From: Pseudomonas sp. Ga0074129
GTDB lineage: Bacteria > Pseudomonadota > Gammaproteobacteria > Pseudomonadales > Pseudomonadaceae
Assembly: GCA_001465025.1 (NCBI GenBank)
Contig: LNDO01000079.1
Coordinates: 62,001-126,000 of the forward strand
Length of the DNA stretch: 64,000 nucleotides
Direction: 5' to 3'
This document shows, piece after piece, positions 16,785-25,560 of the stretch. Under the pieces are notes generated by a model, which was not told where the DNA came from, ran no database searches, and saw only the letters and a program-made list of their open reading frames with translations. The stretch's first letter is position 1; the number at the start of each line of letters is the position of its first letter. The translations under genes and the position numbers were made by a program.

Positions 16785-19040
16785 TCACATACGCCGCGCG
16801 TAACGTTTAAGCATGCTTGGCACATCTAGAATCAAAGCGATTCGACCATCCCCGGTAATGGTAGCGCCAGACATGCCGGGAGTGCCTTGCAGCATTTTGC
16901 CCAAAGGTTTAATGACTACCTCTTCTTGACCTACAAGCTGATCAACCACAAAGCCGATACGCTGGCTGCCCACGGTCAGAATCACCACATGCCCTTCGCC
17001 TTGCTCAACATGTGCGGCGCTGCCAATCAGCCAGCGCTTGAGGTAGAACAATGGCAGGGCCTTGTCGCGCACGATGACCACTTCTTGACCATCAACAACG
17101 TTGGTACGCGAAAGATCGAGGTGGAAGATCTCGTTCACGTTAACCAGCGGGAAGGCAAATGCTTGGTTGGCCAACATGACCATCAAAGTTGGCATGATCG
17201 CCAAGGTAAGCGGCACTTTGATAACAATCTTCGAGCCCTGCCCCTGAACCGAGAACACGTTAACTGTGCCGTTGAGCTGAGAAATCTTGGTTTTCACCAC
17301 GTCCATGCCAACGCCACGGCCTGACACATCAGATATCTCGGTTTTGGTCGAGAAGCCCGGAGCAAAAATTAAGTTGTAGCACTCAAATTCATTGAGACGG
17401 TCAGCAGCGTCTTTATCGAGCAGGCCTTTTTCGACAGCCTTGGCGCGCAGTACATCCGCATCCATGCCTTTACCATCATCAGAAATCGACAGCAGGATGT
17501 GATCACCCTCCTGCTCAGCTGAAAGCACGACTTTACCGCCGCGTGGTTTGCCTGAAGCTTCACGCTCCTCAGGTGTTTCAATACCGTGATCAACTGCGTT
17601 GCGCACCAAGTGCACCAGCGGGTCGGCCAATGCCTCAACCAAGTTTTTGTCGAGGTCGGTTTCTTCGCCGACCAACTCCAGATTGATCTCTTTCTTTAAG
17701 CTGCGCGCAAGGTCACGAACCAGACGAGGGAATCGACCGAAAACCTTTTTGATCGGCTGCATCCGGGTTTTCATCACCGCGGTTTGCAGGTCAGCCGTCA
17801 CCACGTCCAAGTTAGACACTGCTTTGGACATCGCTTCATCTGGACTGCTGGAGCCAAGTCGAACCAAACGGTTACGCACCAGCACCAACTCACCGACCAT
17901 GTTCATGATCTCATCCAAGCGAGCGGTATCAACCCGAACAGTAGTTTCTGCCTCGCTGGGTGGCGCAGCCTTCTCGGCCACTGGTGCAGGTGCAGGTGCA
18001 GAGGCACGGACGGGTTCGGGCTTGGCCGCAGGTTTTTCAACCGGCTTGGCTACAGGCTTAGGTGCTTCTACTGGTTTAGATGCTTCTACTGGTTTAGAAA
18101 CAGGCGTAGGCGCTACCGGAGCAATAACCTCGGGTTCAACAAACTTGCCCTTGCCGTGCAGCTGATCAAGCAGAGCTTCAAATTCATCATCTGTAATGTC
18201 ATCACTGCCGCCAGCCGTTACGGGCCCAGCCTTAGCTGCAGCGGGAGGCGGTTCAGGTGCAACAGGCGGAGGGACAAACTGTCCTTTACCGTGAAGCTGA
18301 TCAAGCAGCGACTCAAACTCATCATCTGTAATTTCATCGCTACTGCCGGCAGCAGGCTGAGCAGGACTGGACACGACGGCAGCAGGTGCTGCAGGCGCGC
18401 TGGTCTCTGCTACGAATTGACCTTTGCCGTGAAGCTGATCAAGGAGCGACTCAAACTCGTCATCAGTAATCTCATCGCTGCTTGGTGCCGCCGCCACCGC
18501 AGCAACTGGCTCAGCTTCAAGAGCGCCGAGCAACTGCTCAAACTCGCTGTCAGTGATGTCGCCAGACGCCATATCAACAGTCGGCTCAACGTCTTCTACG
18601 CAAGGCTCGGGTTCGTCAGGGACTTGAGCCTCAACAACTTCCTCGGCACCTGCTGGCTCAGCCAAGCGCGCCAGAGCTGCAAGCAGTGCTGGCGTAGCCG
18701 GAGTAAGGTCAGAACGCTCACGCACTTGGGTAAACATGCCATTAACGGCATCCAGCGCTTCCAAGACCACGTCCATCAGGGCGGAATCTACGCGCCGCTC
18801 ACCCTTGCGCAGGATGTCGAAAACGTTTTCAGCGATGTGGCAGCATTCAACCAACTCGTTGAGTTGGAGAAACCCAGCACCACCTTTGACGGTATGAAAC
18901 CCGCGAAAAATGGCGTTGAGCAGATTCATGTCGTCCGGGCGGCTTTCAAGCTCTACCAACTGCTCGGACAAAAGTTCAAGAATCTCGCCGGCCTCTACCA
19001 GGAAGTCCTGGAGGATTTCTTCATCGGCGCCGAAGCTCAT
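16785..19040 (-). CDS. cheA: chemotaxis histidine kinase CheA
   Basis: A 751-residue kinase. The N-terminal Hpt domain has phospho-accepting His49 (RGFHTVKGGAGF). A long linker (about 130-360) holds four copies of a short acidic motif ending in a Lys/Pro/Ala-rich stretch. The dimerisation helices (from about 370), ATPase domain (HLVRNAVDHGIE, DDGKGM, GRGVGMDVV) and CheW-like regulatory domain follow. I see no clear P2 (CheY-binding) domain; the linker takes its place. It phosphorylates CheY and CheB encoded beside it. Confidence 0.96.
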   Translation of the reverse strand: MSFGADEEILQDFLVEAGEILELLSEQLVELESRPDDMNLLNAIFRGFHTVKGGAGFLQLNELVECCHIAENVFDILRKGERRVDSALMDVVLEALDAVNGMFTQVRERSDLTPATPALLAALARLAEPAGAEEVVEAQVPDEPEPCVEDVEPTVDMASGDITDSEFEQLLGALEAEPVAAVAAAPSSDEITDDEFESLLDQLHGKGQFVAETSAPAAPAAVVSSPAQPAAGSSDEITDDEFESLLDQLHGKGQFVPPPVAPEPPPAAAKAGPVTAGGSDDITDDEFEALLDQLHGKGKFVEPEVIAPVAPTPVSKPVEASKPVEAPKPVAKPVEKPAAKPEPVRASAPAPAPVAEKAAPPSEAETTVRVDTARLDEIMNMVGELVLVRNRLVRLGSSSPDEAMSKAVSNLDVVTADLQTAVMKTRMQPIKKVFGRFPRLVRDLARSLKKEINLELVGEETDLDKNLVEALADPLVHLVRNAVDHGIETPEEREASGKPRGGKVVLSAEQEGDHILLSISDDGKGMDADVLRAKAVEKGLLDKDAADRLNEFECYNLIFAPGFSTKTEISDVSGRGVGMDVVKTKISQLNGTVNVFSVQGQGSKIVIKVPLTLAIMPTLMVMLANQAFAFPLVNVNEIFHLDLSRTNVVDGQEVVIVRDKALPLFYLKRWLIGSAAHVEQGEGHVVILTVGSQRIGFVVDQLVGQEEVVIKPLGKMLQGTPGMSGATITGDGRIALILDVPSMLKRYARRM
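18138..18563. repeat. four tandem DDEFExLLDQLHGKG-type motif repeats in CheA linker
   Basis: Inside cheA, residues 160-173, 188-210, 234-256 and 279-301 repeat the pattern (S/D)-x-I-T-D-x-E-F-E-x-L-L. The last three copies also share DQLHGKG and a following aromatic FV. Spacers are Ala/Pro/Val-rich. The DNA of the last three copies is also very similar, which suggests recent duplication. They may be docking motifs for partner proteins (compare the CheA LID region that binds ParP in Vibrio), but this is inference. Confidence 0.9.
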
Positions 19041-19052
19041 ATAGACGTGCTC

Positions 19053-19841
19053 CTAAAATCCTAGGCTGGAAAGCAGGTCGTCAACATCATCTTGATTAGA
19101 TGCGACGTCTTCACGCTTATCGGCATGAATCTGCGGACCTTCACCACGTGAAGGCTCTTTTTGTTTTTCTTGTTCAGCACGAAGCAACTCATGGTTGTGC
19201 TCAACGCCAGCAAACTGATCAACCTGACTGGCCATAAGCACCAGTTTCAGCAGATTGCTTTCAACTTCTGTAACAAGCTGGGTAACACGTTTGATCACCT
19301 GCCCGGTCAGATCTTGGAAATCTTGGGCCAGGAGAATATCGTTCAGGTTAGAGGAGAGTTTGGCGCCATCTCGCTCGCTGCGAGAGAGAAACAACTCAAC
19401 ACGCTTGGCAAGCTCACGAAATCCGTCCGCGCTCATTTCGCGGCGCATAAACCGGCCCCACTCGGCATTCAGGTTATGCGCCTCATCACTGAGTTCATGC
19501 ACCATTGGCGCACTCTGCTCGACCAAATCCATGGTGCGATTAGCTGCCTTCTCAGTCAGCGTCACTACATAGTTCAGCCGCTCGGTAGCATCAGTAATTT
19601 GTGAAACTTCGGTGGCGTGAGGCACCCGAGGGTCAAGTTGAAAATTGACAATGGCGTTATGCAACTCACGGGTCAGCTTACCGACCTCGTGGTACAAGCC
19701 GCGGTCGCGGGCTTTATTAAGCTCATGTATCAGCTGTACCGCTTCACCAAAATTGCCTTGCTCCAGGCTGTCTACCAGCTGGCGAGCGTTGTATTTCAGG
19801 GTCGACTCAAGGTCACCTTGAACGGAATCTTTATGTTCCAT
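19053..19841 (-). CDS. cheZ: chemotaxis phosphatase CheZ
   Basis: A 262-residue helical protein that dephosphorylates CheY-P. It has a long four-helix-bundle region with the catalytic segment LNDILLAQDFQDLTGQVIKRV (Asp and Gln of DFQDLTGQ). The C-terminal peptide DDVDDLLSSLGF is the CheY-binding tail. ATG 19841 was chosen, with GAGGGTG upstream; the open frame continues further without a ribosome site. It lies between cheY and cheA. Confidence 0.96.
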   Translation of the reverse strand: MEHKDSVQGDLESTLKYNARQLVDSLEQGNFGEAVQLIHELNKARDRGLYHEVGKLTRELHNAIVNFQLDPRVPHATEVSQITDATERLNYVVTLTEKAANRTMDLVEQSAPMVHELSDEAHNLNAEWGRFMRREMSADGFRELAKRVELFLSRSERDGAKLSSNLNDILLAQDFQDLTGQVIKRVTQLVTEVESNLLKLVLMASQVDQFAGVEHNHELLRAEQEKQKEPSRGEGPQIHADKREDVASNQDDVDDLLSSLGF

Positions 19842-19860
19842 AGCACCCTCGTGGCAAACA

Positions 19861-20247
19861 TCAGCCGTTGACCCGCTCAAAGATCTTCTCAATCTTCTCT
19901 TTCAGAACCTGGGCAGTAAACGGTTTAACTACATAACCGTTAACCCCAGCCTGAGCTGCTTCGATGATCTGATCACGCTTGGCTTCAGCCGTAACCATCA
20001 ACACGGGAAGCGTTTTCAGACGGTCGTCCGCTCGCACGGCGCGCAGCAGGTCAATACCGGTCATGCCAGGCATGTTCCAGTCGGTAACCAGGAAGTCGAA
20101 GCTGCCACTTTGCAACATAGGCAAGGCTGTGGTGCCGTCGTCGGCCTCTGCCGTGTTGGTGAACCCCAAATCACGCAGGAGGTTCTTGATGATCCGTCGC
20201 ATCGTTGAAAAATCATCAACGATGAGGATTTTCATATTCTTGTCCAA
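19861..20247 (-). CDS. cheY: chemotaxis response regulator CheY
   Basis: A single receiver domain that, when phosphorylated by CheA, binds FliM and switches rotation. The phosphorylation Asp is in [13 protein letters not shown], acidic residues in ILIVDDFS, and the conserved Lys in [11 protein letters not shown]. Length is 128 residues from a TTG at 20247 or 124 from the ATG at 20235. GGAGG at 20253-20257 sits five bases before the TTG but seventeen before the ATG, so the TTG start ([12 protein letters not shown]) is favoured here, although related genes are usually annotated from the ATG. Confidence 0.95.
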   Translation of the reverse strand: MDKNMKILIVDDFSTMRRIIKNLLRDLGFTNTAEADDGTTALPMLQSGSFDFLVTDWNMPGMTGIDLLRAVRADDRLKTLPVLMVTAEAKRDQIIEAAQAGVNGYVVKPFTAQVLKEKIEKIFERVNG

Positions 20248-20252
20248 GTCGA

Positions 20253-20257
20253 CCTCC
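20253..20257 (-). promoter_or_regulatory. ribosome binding site deciding the cheY start
   Basis: GGAGG on the minus strand stands five bases from TTG 20247 and seventeen bases from ATG 20235. No other purine-rich site precedes the ATG. Confidence 0.6.
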
Positions 20258-20340
20258 GTACAGTCCCAAACGCACCCAGCAACCTGTGTACGCTTTTAAT
20301 CGTGAAACCGGCTCTAGATTGAGCGAGTAACAATTGTCAC

Positions 20341-21087
20341 TCAGCGAGCACGCCAGTCGCCCAAACGGGCCCTTAAACGAGCTGCACATTGACTGTGTAG
20401 CTGGCTTACGCGTGATTCGCTAACCCCCAGAACTGCGCCGATCTCCTTAAGATTTAATTCTTCATCGTAATATAGCGCTAACACCAGACGCTCGCGCTCT
20501 GGCAGTTGGGCGATTGCATCGGCCAAAGCTGCTTGAAAGCGTTGATCTTCCAGATCACGAGAGGGTTCATGGTGGTTGCTGCCAGCGTCTTCACCCAGCC
20601 CTCCTTGATCGCCGTCCTGTAACAGGTCGTCGAAACTGAATAGGCGGCTGCCTAAAGTGTCGCCAAGAATGCCGTAGTAATCCTCGATACTCAATTGGAG
20701 TTCGGCCGCAACCTCTTGATCTTTAGCATCTCGACCCGTTCTGGCCTCAATTAATCGAATAGCATCACTAACCATGCGGCTATTTCGGTGAACAGAACGC
20801 GGTGCCCAGTCGCCTTTACGCACTTCGTCAAGCATGGATCCGCGGATACGAATACCGGCGAATGTCTCAAAGCTTGCGCCCTTGCTGGAATCGTATTTTT
20901 TTGACGCTTCAAGCAGGCCGATCATGCCGGCCTGAATCAGATCATCAACCTGTACATTGGCCGGTAAACGGGCCAACAGGTGATAAGCAATGCGTTTGAC
21001 CAACGGCGCATAGCGCTCGATCAATTGGTGCTGAGAATCTTGCGCCTGTGCCTTGCTATACATACGAAGTCCAGAGGCTGCTGTCAT
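20341..21087 (-). CDS. fliA: flagellar sigma factor FliA (sigma-28)
   Basis: A 248-residue sigma-70 family factor for late flagellar and chemotaxis promoters. Region 2 is present (LIERYAPLVKRIAYHL, DDLIQAGMIGLLEASKKYD, FETFAGIRIRGSMLDEVRKGDWAPRS), as is a region 4 helix-turn-helix (LPERERLVLALYYDEELNLKEIGAVLGVSESRVSQL). The start overlaps the fleN stop by 4 bases. It is normally held inactive by FlgM, which is not in this window. Confidence 0.97.
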   Translation of the reverse strand: MTAASGLRMYSKAQAQDSQHQLIERYAPLVKRIAYHLLARLPANVQVDDLIQAGMIGLLEASKKYDSSKGASFETFAGIRIRGSMLDEVRKGDWAPRSVHRNSRMVSDAIRLIEARTGRDAKDQEVAAELQLSIEDYYGILGDTLGSRLFSFDDLLQDGDQGGLGEDAGSNHHEPSRDLEDQRFQAALADAIAQLPERERLVLALYYDEELNLKEIGAVLGVSESRVSQLHSQCAARLRARLGDWRAR

Positions 21088-21926
21088 ATGGCGGTGTCCG
21101 CAATCGGTTGCTGCACCAGACGCTCAACAAAAAACTCCAAATGCCCACGTGGATTGGCCGGTAATGGCCAGGCGTCAACTTTTTGAGCAATGGCTTTGAA
21201 CGCCAGCGAGCACTTCGAACGCGGAAAGGCTTCATAAACCGCGCGCTGTTTCTGCACGGCTTTGCGCACTGACTCGTCGTAGGGGATGGCACCCACATAT
21301 TGCAGGGATACATCGAGAAAACGGTCAGTCACTTTGGTCAGCTTAGCAAACAGATTGCGACCTTCCTGCGGACTGTGGGCCATGTTGGCCAACACCCGGA
21401 AACGTGTCATACCGTGATCACGGTTGAGCAGCTTAATCAGGGCGTAGGCATCAGTGATCGAGGTGGGCTCATCACACACAACAACCAGCACTTCCTGAGC
21501 GGCCCGCACGAAACTCACCACGCCGTCGCCAATACCGGCGGCAGTGTCAACGATCAGCACGTCAAGGTTGTCACTGATTTCACTGAAGGCTTGAATAAGG
21601 CCGGCGTGCTGCATGGGCGATAACTGCACCATGCTCTGAATACCGGAAGCGGCAGGTACGATACGCACACCACCCGGCCCCTGCAGAAGCACATCACGCA
21701 GATCACACTCGCCGCTGATAACGTCTTCCAGTGTCTTTTTGGCCGTCAACCCCAGCAGTACATCGACGTTGGCCAGGCCCAGGTCAGCGTCCATGAGCAT
21801 CACCCGACGCCCCAGGTCAGCCAACGCCAACGCCAGATTCACTGAGACGTTGGTTTTACCGACGCCACCTTTGCCGCCGGTTACTGCAATCACCTGTACG
21901 GGATGCATACCCATATCTTCTAACAC
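21084..21926 (-). CDS. fleN: flagellar number regulator FleN (FlhG)
   Basis: A 280-residue MinD/ParA-type ATPase. It has the deviant Walker A VTGGKGGVGKTNVS, the A' motif DADLGLANVDVLLGL and Walker B VLIVDTAAGIGD. A C-terminal amphipathic tail provides membrane binding. It counts flagella by antagonising FleQ and acts with FlhF to keep a single polar flagellum. It lies 63 bases after flhF and overlaps fliA. Confidence 0.97.
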   Translation of the reverse strand: MLEDMGMHPVQVIAVTGGKGGVGKTNVSVNLALALADLGRRVMLMDADLGLANVDVLLGLTAKKTLEDVISGECDLRDVLLQGPGGVRIVPAASGIQSMVQLSPMQHAGLIQAFSEISDNLDVLIVDTAAGIGDGVVSFVRAAQEVLVVVCDEPTSITDAYALIKLLNRDHGMTRFRVLANMAHSPQEGRNLFAKLTKVTDRFLDVSLQYVGAIPYDESVRKAVQKQRAVYEAFPRSKCSLAFKAIAQKVDAWPLPANPRGHLEFFVERLVQQPIADTAI

Positions 21927-21989
21927 CTTGTCTAACTTCGACTGGAGCCACTTGGCCGGCTAAGCACGGTTTAACCAACAAACCACGCG

Positions 21990-23288
21990 CTAACTGACAC
22001 ACTGCGTGGGTTGTTGGTAGAGGCCGGCAAACATCTGCGCCATCGTATCTTCACTTGGGTCTTCTGCAGCCTGCAGCCCTACTGCACGACTGACTAATTG
22101 ATGACTGCGCGGTACGTGCAAATCATCAGGAATTGCAGGCCCATCAGTGAGATAGGCTACCGGTAGACGCTGAGTAATAGCCAGCCCTAAAACCTCACCC
22201 AGACTGGCTGCCTCGTCTGCCTTGGTCACAATACAGCCCACCAGACCGCAGCGCTTATAACTATGGTAGGCGGCTTTCAGCACTTGGCCCTGACTGGTTG
22301 ATGCCATAACCAAATAATTTTTTGCGTTGACCCCACGACCAGCCAGGCTTTCCAGTTGCATACGCAAGGCTGGATCGTTTGCCGGCAAGCCGGCCGTATC
22401 GATTAACACCACACGCTTGCGTGCCAGCGGAGCCAATGCCTGAGTCAAGGATTGGCCAGGATCAACCAGTGTCACGGAGACATTCAGAATGCGCCCCAGG
22501 GTCTTGATCTGCTCCTGAGCGCCAATGCGGTAGCTATCTAGGCTAACCAGCGCGATATGCTGCGCACCAAACTTGAGGACGTAACGCGCGGCCAGTTTAG
22601 CCAGGGTTGTGGTCTTGCCCATGCCAGCCGGACCGACCAGCGCAATCACCCCGCCCTCGTCCATGGGTTCTTGAGCCGGTGTTTTGATGGCGTGCGACAA
22701 ATGCGCCAACAGCATCCCCCAGGCTTGGCGAGGCTCTGCAATATTGGCCACACGCTCCAGCAAAGGCTTTGAAATCTCCGCTGGCAGGCCCATACGCTGC
22801 AGACGACGCCAGAGGTTGGCTTGCTGCGGGCGGCGGTTTTGCATTTGCCCCCAGGCAATCGAACCCAACTGGACTTCGATCAACTCACGCAATCCGTGCA
22901 ACTCAAAACGCATCGCATCCAGGGCTTGTTGATCCGTACCCGCTGGCGCCGTCGCCTGGGTACGCGGTGAGGAAGGCGGAGTATCCAGCGAAAAACTGGC
23001 GGCAGGCGCAAAGAGTTGACGATCTTTACCGGCATCAAGCTGATTGCGCGTGCTCAATTCAGCTTGCGCGTTCGCAATCTTGGCTTGGGTCTTACGCAAT
23101 TCAGCTTCTAAAGCAGGGTTCGGCTGGCGGGCAGGCGCGGCGGGCACTTGATAATCCAGGGCGGCGGTCAGCTCAACACCACCCGCCACACGGCGATTAC
23201 CAATGATCGAGGCATCGGCACCCAATTCGTCACGCACCAACTTCATGGCGGTGCGCATATCGGCGGCGAAAAAGCGTTTGACCTGCAT
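21990..23288 (-). CDS. flhF: flagellar placement GTPase FlhF
   Basis: A 432-residue SRP-type GTPase that marks the pole for flagellar assembly. The N-terminal basic part begins MQVKRFFAADMRTAMKLVRDELG. A variable middle domain follows, and then the NG domain with G1 GPAGMGKTTTLAKLAARY, LVSLDSYRIGAQEQIKTLG, G3 VLIDTAGL and TKADEAASLGEVLG. It follows flhA by 15 bases and is transcribed with it and fleN. Confidence 0.97.
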   Translation of the reverse strand: MQVKRFFAADMRTAMKLVRDELGADASIIGNRRVAGGVELTAALDYQVPAAPARQPNPALEAELRKTQAKIANAQAELSTRNQLDAGKDRQLFAPAASFSLDTPPSSPRTQATAPAGTDQQALDAMRFELHGLRELIEVQLGSIAWGQMQNRRPQQANLWRRLQRMGLPAEISKPLLERVANIAEPRQAWGMLLAHLSHAIKTPAQEPMDEGGVIALVGPAGMGKTTTLAKLAARYVLKFGAQHIALVSLDSYRIGAQEQIKTLGRILNVSVTLVDPGQSLTQALAPLARKRVVLIDTAGLPANDPALRMQLESLAGRGVNAKNYLVMASTSQGQVLKAAYHSYKRCGLVGCIVTKADEAASLGEVLGLAITQRLPVAYLTDGPAIPDDLHVPRSHQLVSRAVGLQAAEDPSEDTMAQMFAGLYQQPTQCVS

Positions 23289-23303
23289 GGCCTGTAACCT
23301 CGG

Positions 23304-25451
23304 TTAGTTCTGCCCCACCGTCGCAACGATGGTGACCTGCTTGTTATCCGGAATTTCCTGGTATGCCAGTACATGGATACTCGGAACCGCCAGCCTCGCG
23401 AAGCGTGAAAGCATTGCTCGTACTGGGCCGGCTACCAACAGGATCACTGGTTTGCCGAGCATTTCCTGACGTTGCGCTGCTTCCATCAATGACCGCTGAA
23501 GCTTCTCAGCCATTCCAGGCTCCAGAAGAATGCCATCTTCAGCGCCTTGACCGGCCTTCTGAATACTGTTGAGCAATATCTGTTCCAACCTGGGTTCCAG
23601 CGTGATCACAGGCAGCTCCAGCTCTAGTCCCACAATGCCTTGCACGATTGCGCGGGACAGCGCGACGCGGACCGCGCTGACCATCGCGGCGGGATCTTGA
23701 CTCTTCACTGCCACATTGGCGATGGCCTCGGCGATGGTGCGAATGTCGCGCACGGGCACCTGTTCCTGTAGCAAGGCTTGCAGCACTTTGAGCAGGGTCG
23801 ACAGGGAGATCATGCCCGGTACCAGCTCCTCGGCCAGCTTGGGCGAGGTTTTGGCCAGTAATTGCATGAGTTGCTGCACTTCTTCATGCCCCAACAACTC
23901 ATGGGCATGCTTATGCAGGACCTGATTGAGGTGCGTGGCAACCACCGTACTGGCATCGACCACGGTATAACCGAGCGATTGCGCCTGATCGCGCTGATTG
24001 GGATCAATCCATACAGCTTCCAAACCAAACGCCGGATCTTTGGCGGCGATGCCGTTGAGCGGACCGAATACCTGGCCAGGGTTAATTGCCAGCTCGCGAT
24101 CGGGATACACCTCAGCCTCGGCCACACTCACGCCCATCAGCGTCAGCCTGTAGGCGTTGGGCTGCAAGTCCAAGTTGTCGCGGATGTGCACCGATGGCAT
24201 GAGGAAACCCATTTCCTGCGACAGCTTTTTGCGCACGCCCTTGATGCGCGCCAACAACTGCCCACCCTGATTACGATCCACCAGGGGTATCAGCCGGTAA
24301 CCCACTTCCAGCCCCACCATGTCCACGGGGGTGACATCGTCCCAGCCCAACTCTTTAACTTCCTGAGCCTTTTGCGCAGGCAGCAAGTCCTGCTGACGCT
24401 GCACTTCCTTAATTTCGTCTTCTTTGACCACGCGTTGCTTATTGGCAATCCAATAGGCCGCGCCAGCCGCAATCAAACCAAGGCCAATGAAGAAGAAATG
24501 CGGCATGCCGGGCACCATGCCCATGGTGATCATGATCGCCGCCGTAACCGCCAACGCCCGTGGCGAGGCAAACATTTGCCGGTTGACCTGCGCGCCCATG
24601 TCCTCGGAGCTGGACACGCGCGTCACCATGATGGCCGCTGCAGTGGACAGCAGGAGCGAGGGAATCTGTGCGACCAGACCGTCGCCGATGGTCAGCAAGG
24701 TGTAAACCTTACCGGCCTCGGCGAAAGGCAGGTCATGCTGGAAGATGCCGATGGCGATACCGCCGATCAAGTTGATAAACAGAATCAACAAACCCGCTAT
24801 CGCATCACCGCGTACAAACTTGCTGGCACCGTCCATGGAGCCGTAGAAGTCCGCTTCTTGCGACACTTCGGAACGACGCGTCTTCGCCTCATTCTGGTCA
24901 ATCAAACCAGAGTTGAGGTCAGCGTCGATCGCCATCTGCTTACCGGGCATTGCATCAAGGGTAAAACGTGCGCTGACTTCAGAGATACGCCCGGCGCCCT
25001 TGGTCACTACCACAAAGTTGATGATCATCAGGATCGCAAACACCACGATGCCGACCACATAGTTGCCGCCGATCACCACTTCGCCGAAGGCCTGGATAAC
25101 CTGACCTGCAGATGCATGCCCCTCATGCCCGTGCATCAACACTACACGCGTGGACGCCACGTTAAGCCCCAGGCGCAGCAAGGTAGCCGCCAGCAATACC
25201 GTGGGGAAAACAGCGAAGTCCAAGGGACGCAGCGCATAGATGCTGACCAGCAGCACCACGATTGACAGCGCAATACTGAAGGTAAACAACACATCGAGGA
25301 GAAAGGGTGGAATCGGCAACATGACCATGCTGAGCATGACCAACAGCAATAGAGGAATCCCTAAATTGCCTTGCTTCAACCCCGACAGGTTGCTGCGCAC
25401 ATCACCGATCATTTGCGAGCGATCTATTGCCACACCACTACCCCAGACCAT
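23304..25451 (-). CDS. flhA: flagellar type III export gate protein FlhA
   Basis: A 715-residue export gate component. Eight membrane helices fill the N-terminal half, which includes the FHIPEP-like conserved loop (KGAGRISEVSARFTLDAMPGKQMAIDADLNSG). The cytoplasmic nonameric domain (about 370-715) binds chaperone-substrate complexes. The ATG at 25451 is the first in frame but has only a weak ribosome site; a GTG six codons on (VAIDRSQMIGD) has GGGG upstream and is a credible alternative. A -24/-12 promoter lies 40 bases upstream. Confidence 0.96.
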   Translation of the reverse strand: MVWGSGVAIDRSQMIGDVRSNLSGLKQGNLGIPLLLLVMLSMVMLPIPPFLLDVLFTFSIALSIVVLLVSIYALRPLDFAVFPTVLLAATLLRLGLNVASTRVVLMHGHEGHASAGQVIQAFGEVVIGGNYVVGIVVFAILMIINFVVVTKGAGRISEVSARFTLDAMPGKQMAIDADLNSGLIDQNEAKTRRSEVSQEADFYGSMDGASKFVRGDAIAGLLILFINLIGGIAIGIFQHDLPFAEAGKVYTLLTIGDGLVAQIPSLLLSTAAAIMVTRVSSSEDMGAQVNRQMFASPRALAVTAAIMITMGMVPGMPHFFFIGLGLIAAGAAYWIANKQRVVKEDEIKEVQRQQDLLPAQKAQEVKELGWDDVTPVDMVGLEVGYRLIPLVDRNQGGQLLARIKGVRKKLSQEMGFLMPSVHIRDNLDLQPNAYRLTLMGVSVAEAEVYPDRELAINPGQVFGPLNGIAAKDPAFGLEAVWIDPNQRDQAQSLGYTVVDASTVVATHLNQVLHKHAHELLGHEEVQQLMQLLAKTSPKLAEELVPGMISLSTLLKVLQALLQEQVPVRDIRTIAEAIANVAVKSQDPAAMVSAVRVALSRAIVQGIVGLELELPVITLEPRLEQILLNSIQKAGQGAEDGILLEPGMAEKLQRSLMEAAQRQEMLGKPVILLVAGPVRAMLSRFARLAVPSIHVLAYQEIPDNKQVTIVATVGQN

Positions 25452-25490
25452 TCAATCTTTTGACGCTATTCGCGCCTCTGGGAAGGGTTT

Positions 25491-25507
25491 TGCAAGAAGC
25501 TGTCCAA
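25491..25507 (-). promoter_or_regulatory. sigma-54 promoter of flhA
   Basis: On the minus strand it reads TTGGACA-N5-TTGCA. The -12 TTGCA is perfect and the GG of the -24 is present with the correct ten-base spacing between GG and GC. It lies 40-56 bases before the flhA start. flhA is an RpoN/FleQ class II gene in P. aeruginosa. Confidence 0.7.
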
Positions 25508-25560
25508 CTTTGCCAAGCACGTTCGGTCAATGGCTCATCACGCCGCCAAAGCGCTGAGCA

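Noticed and set aside
23862..25265. Long open frame antisense to flhA
   Set aside because: Same reasons: composition bias, full overlap with a conserved gene, no domain recognised.
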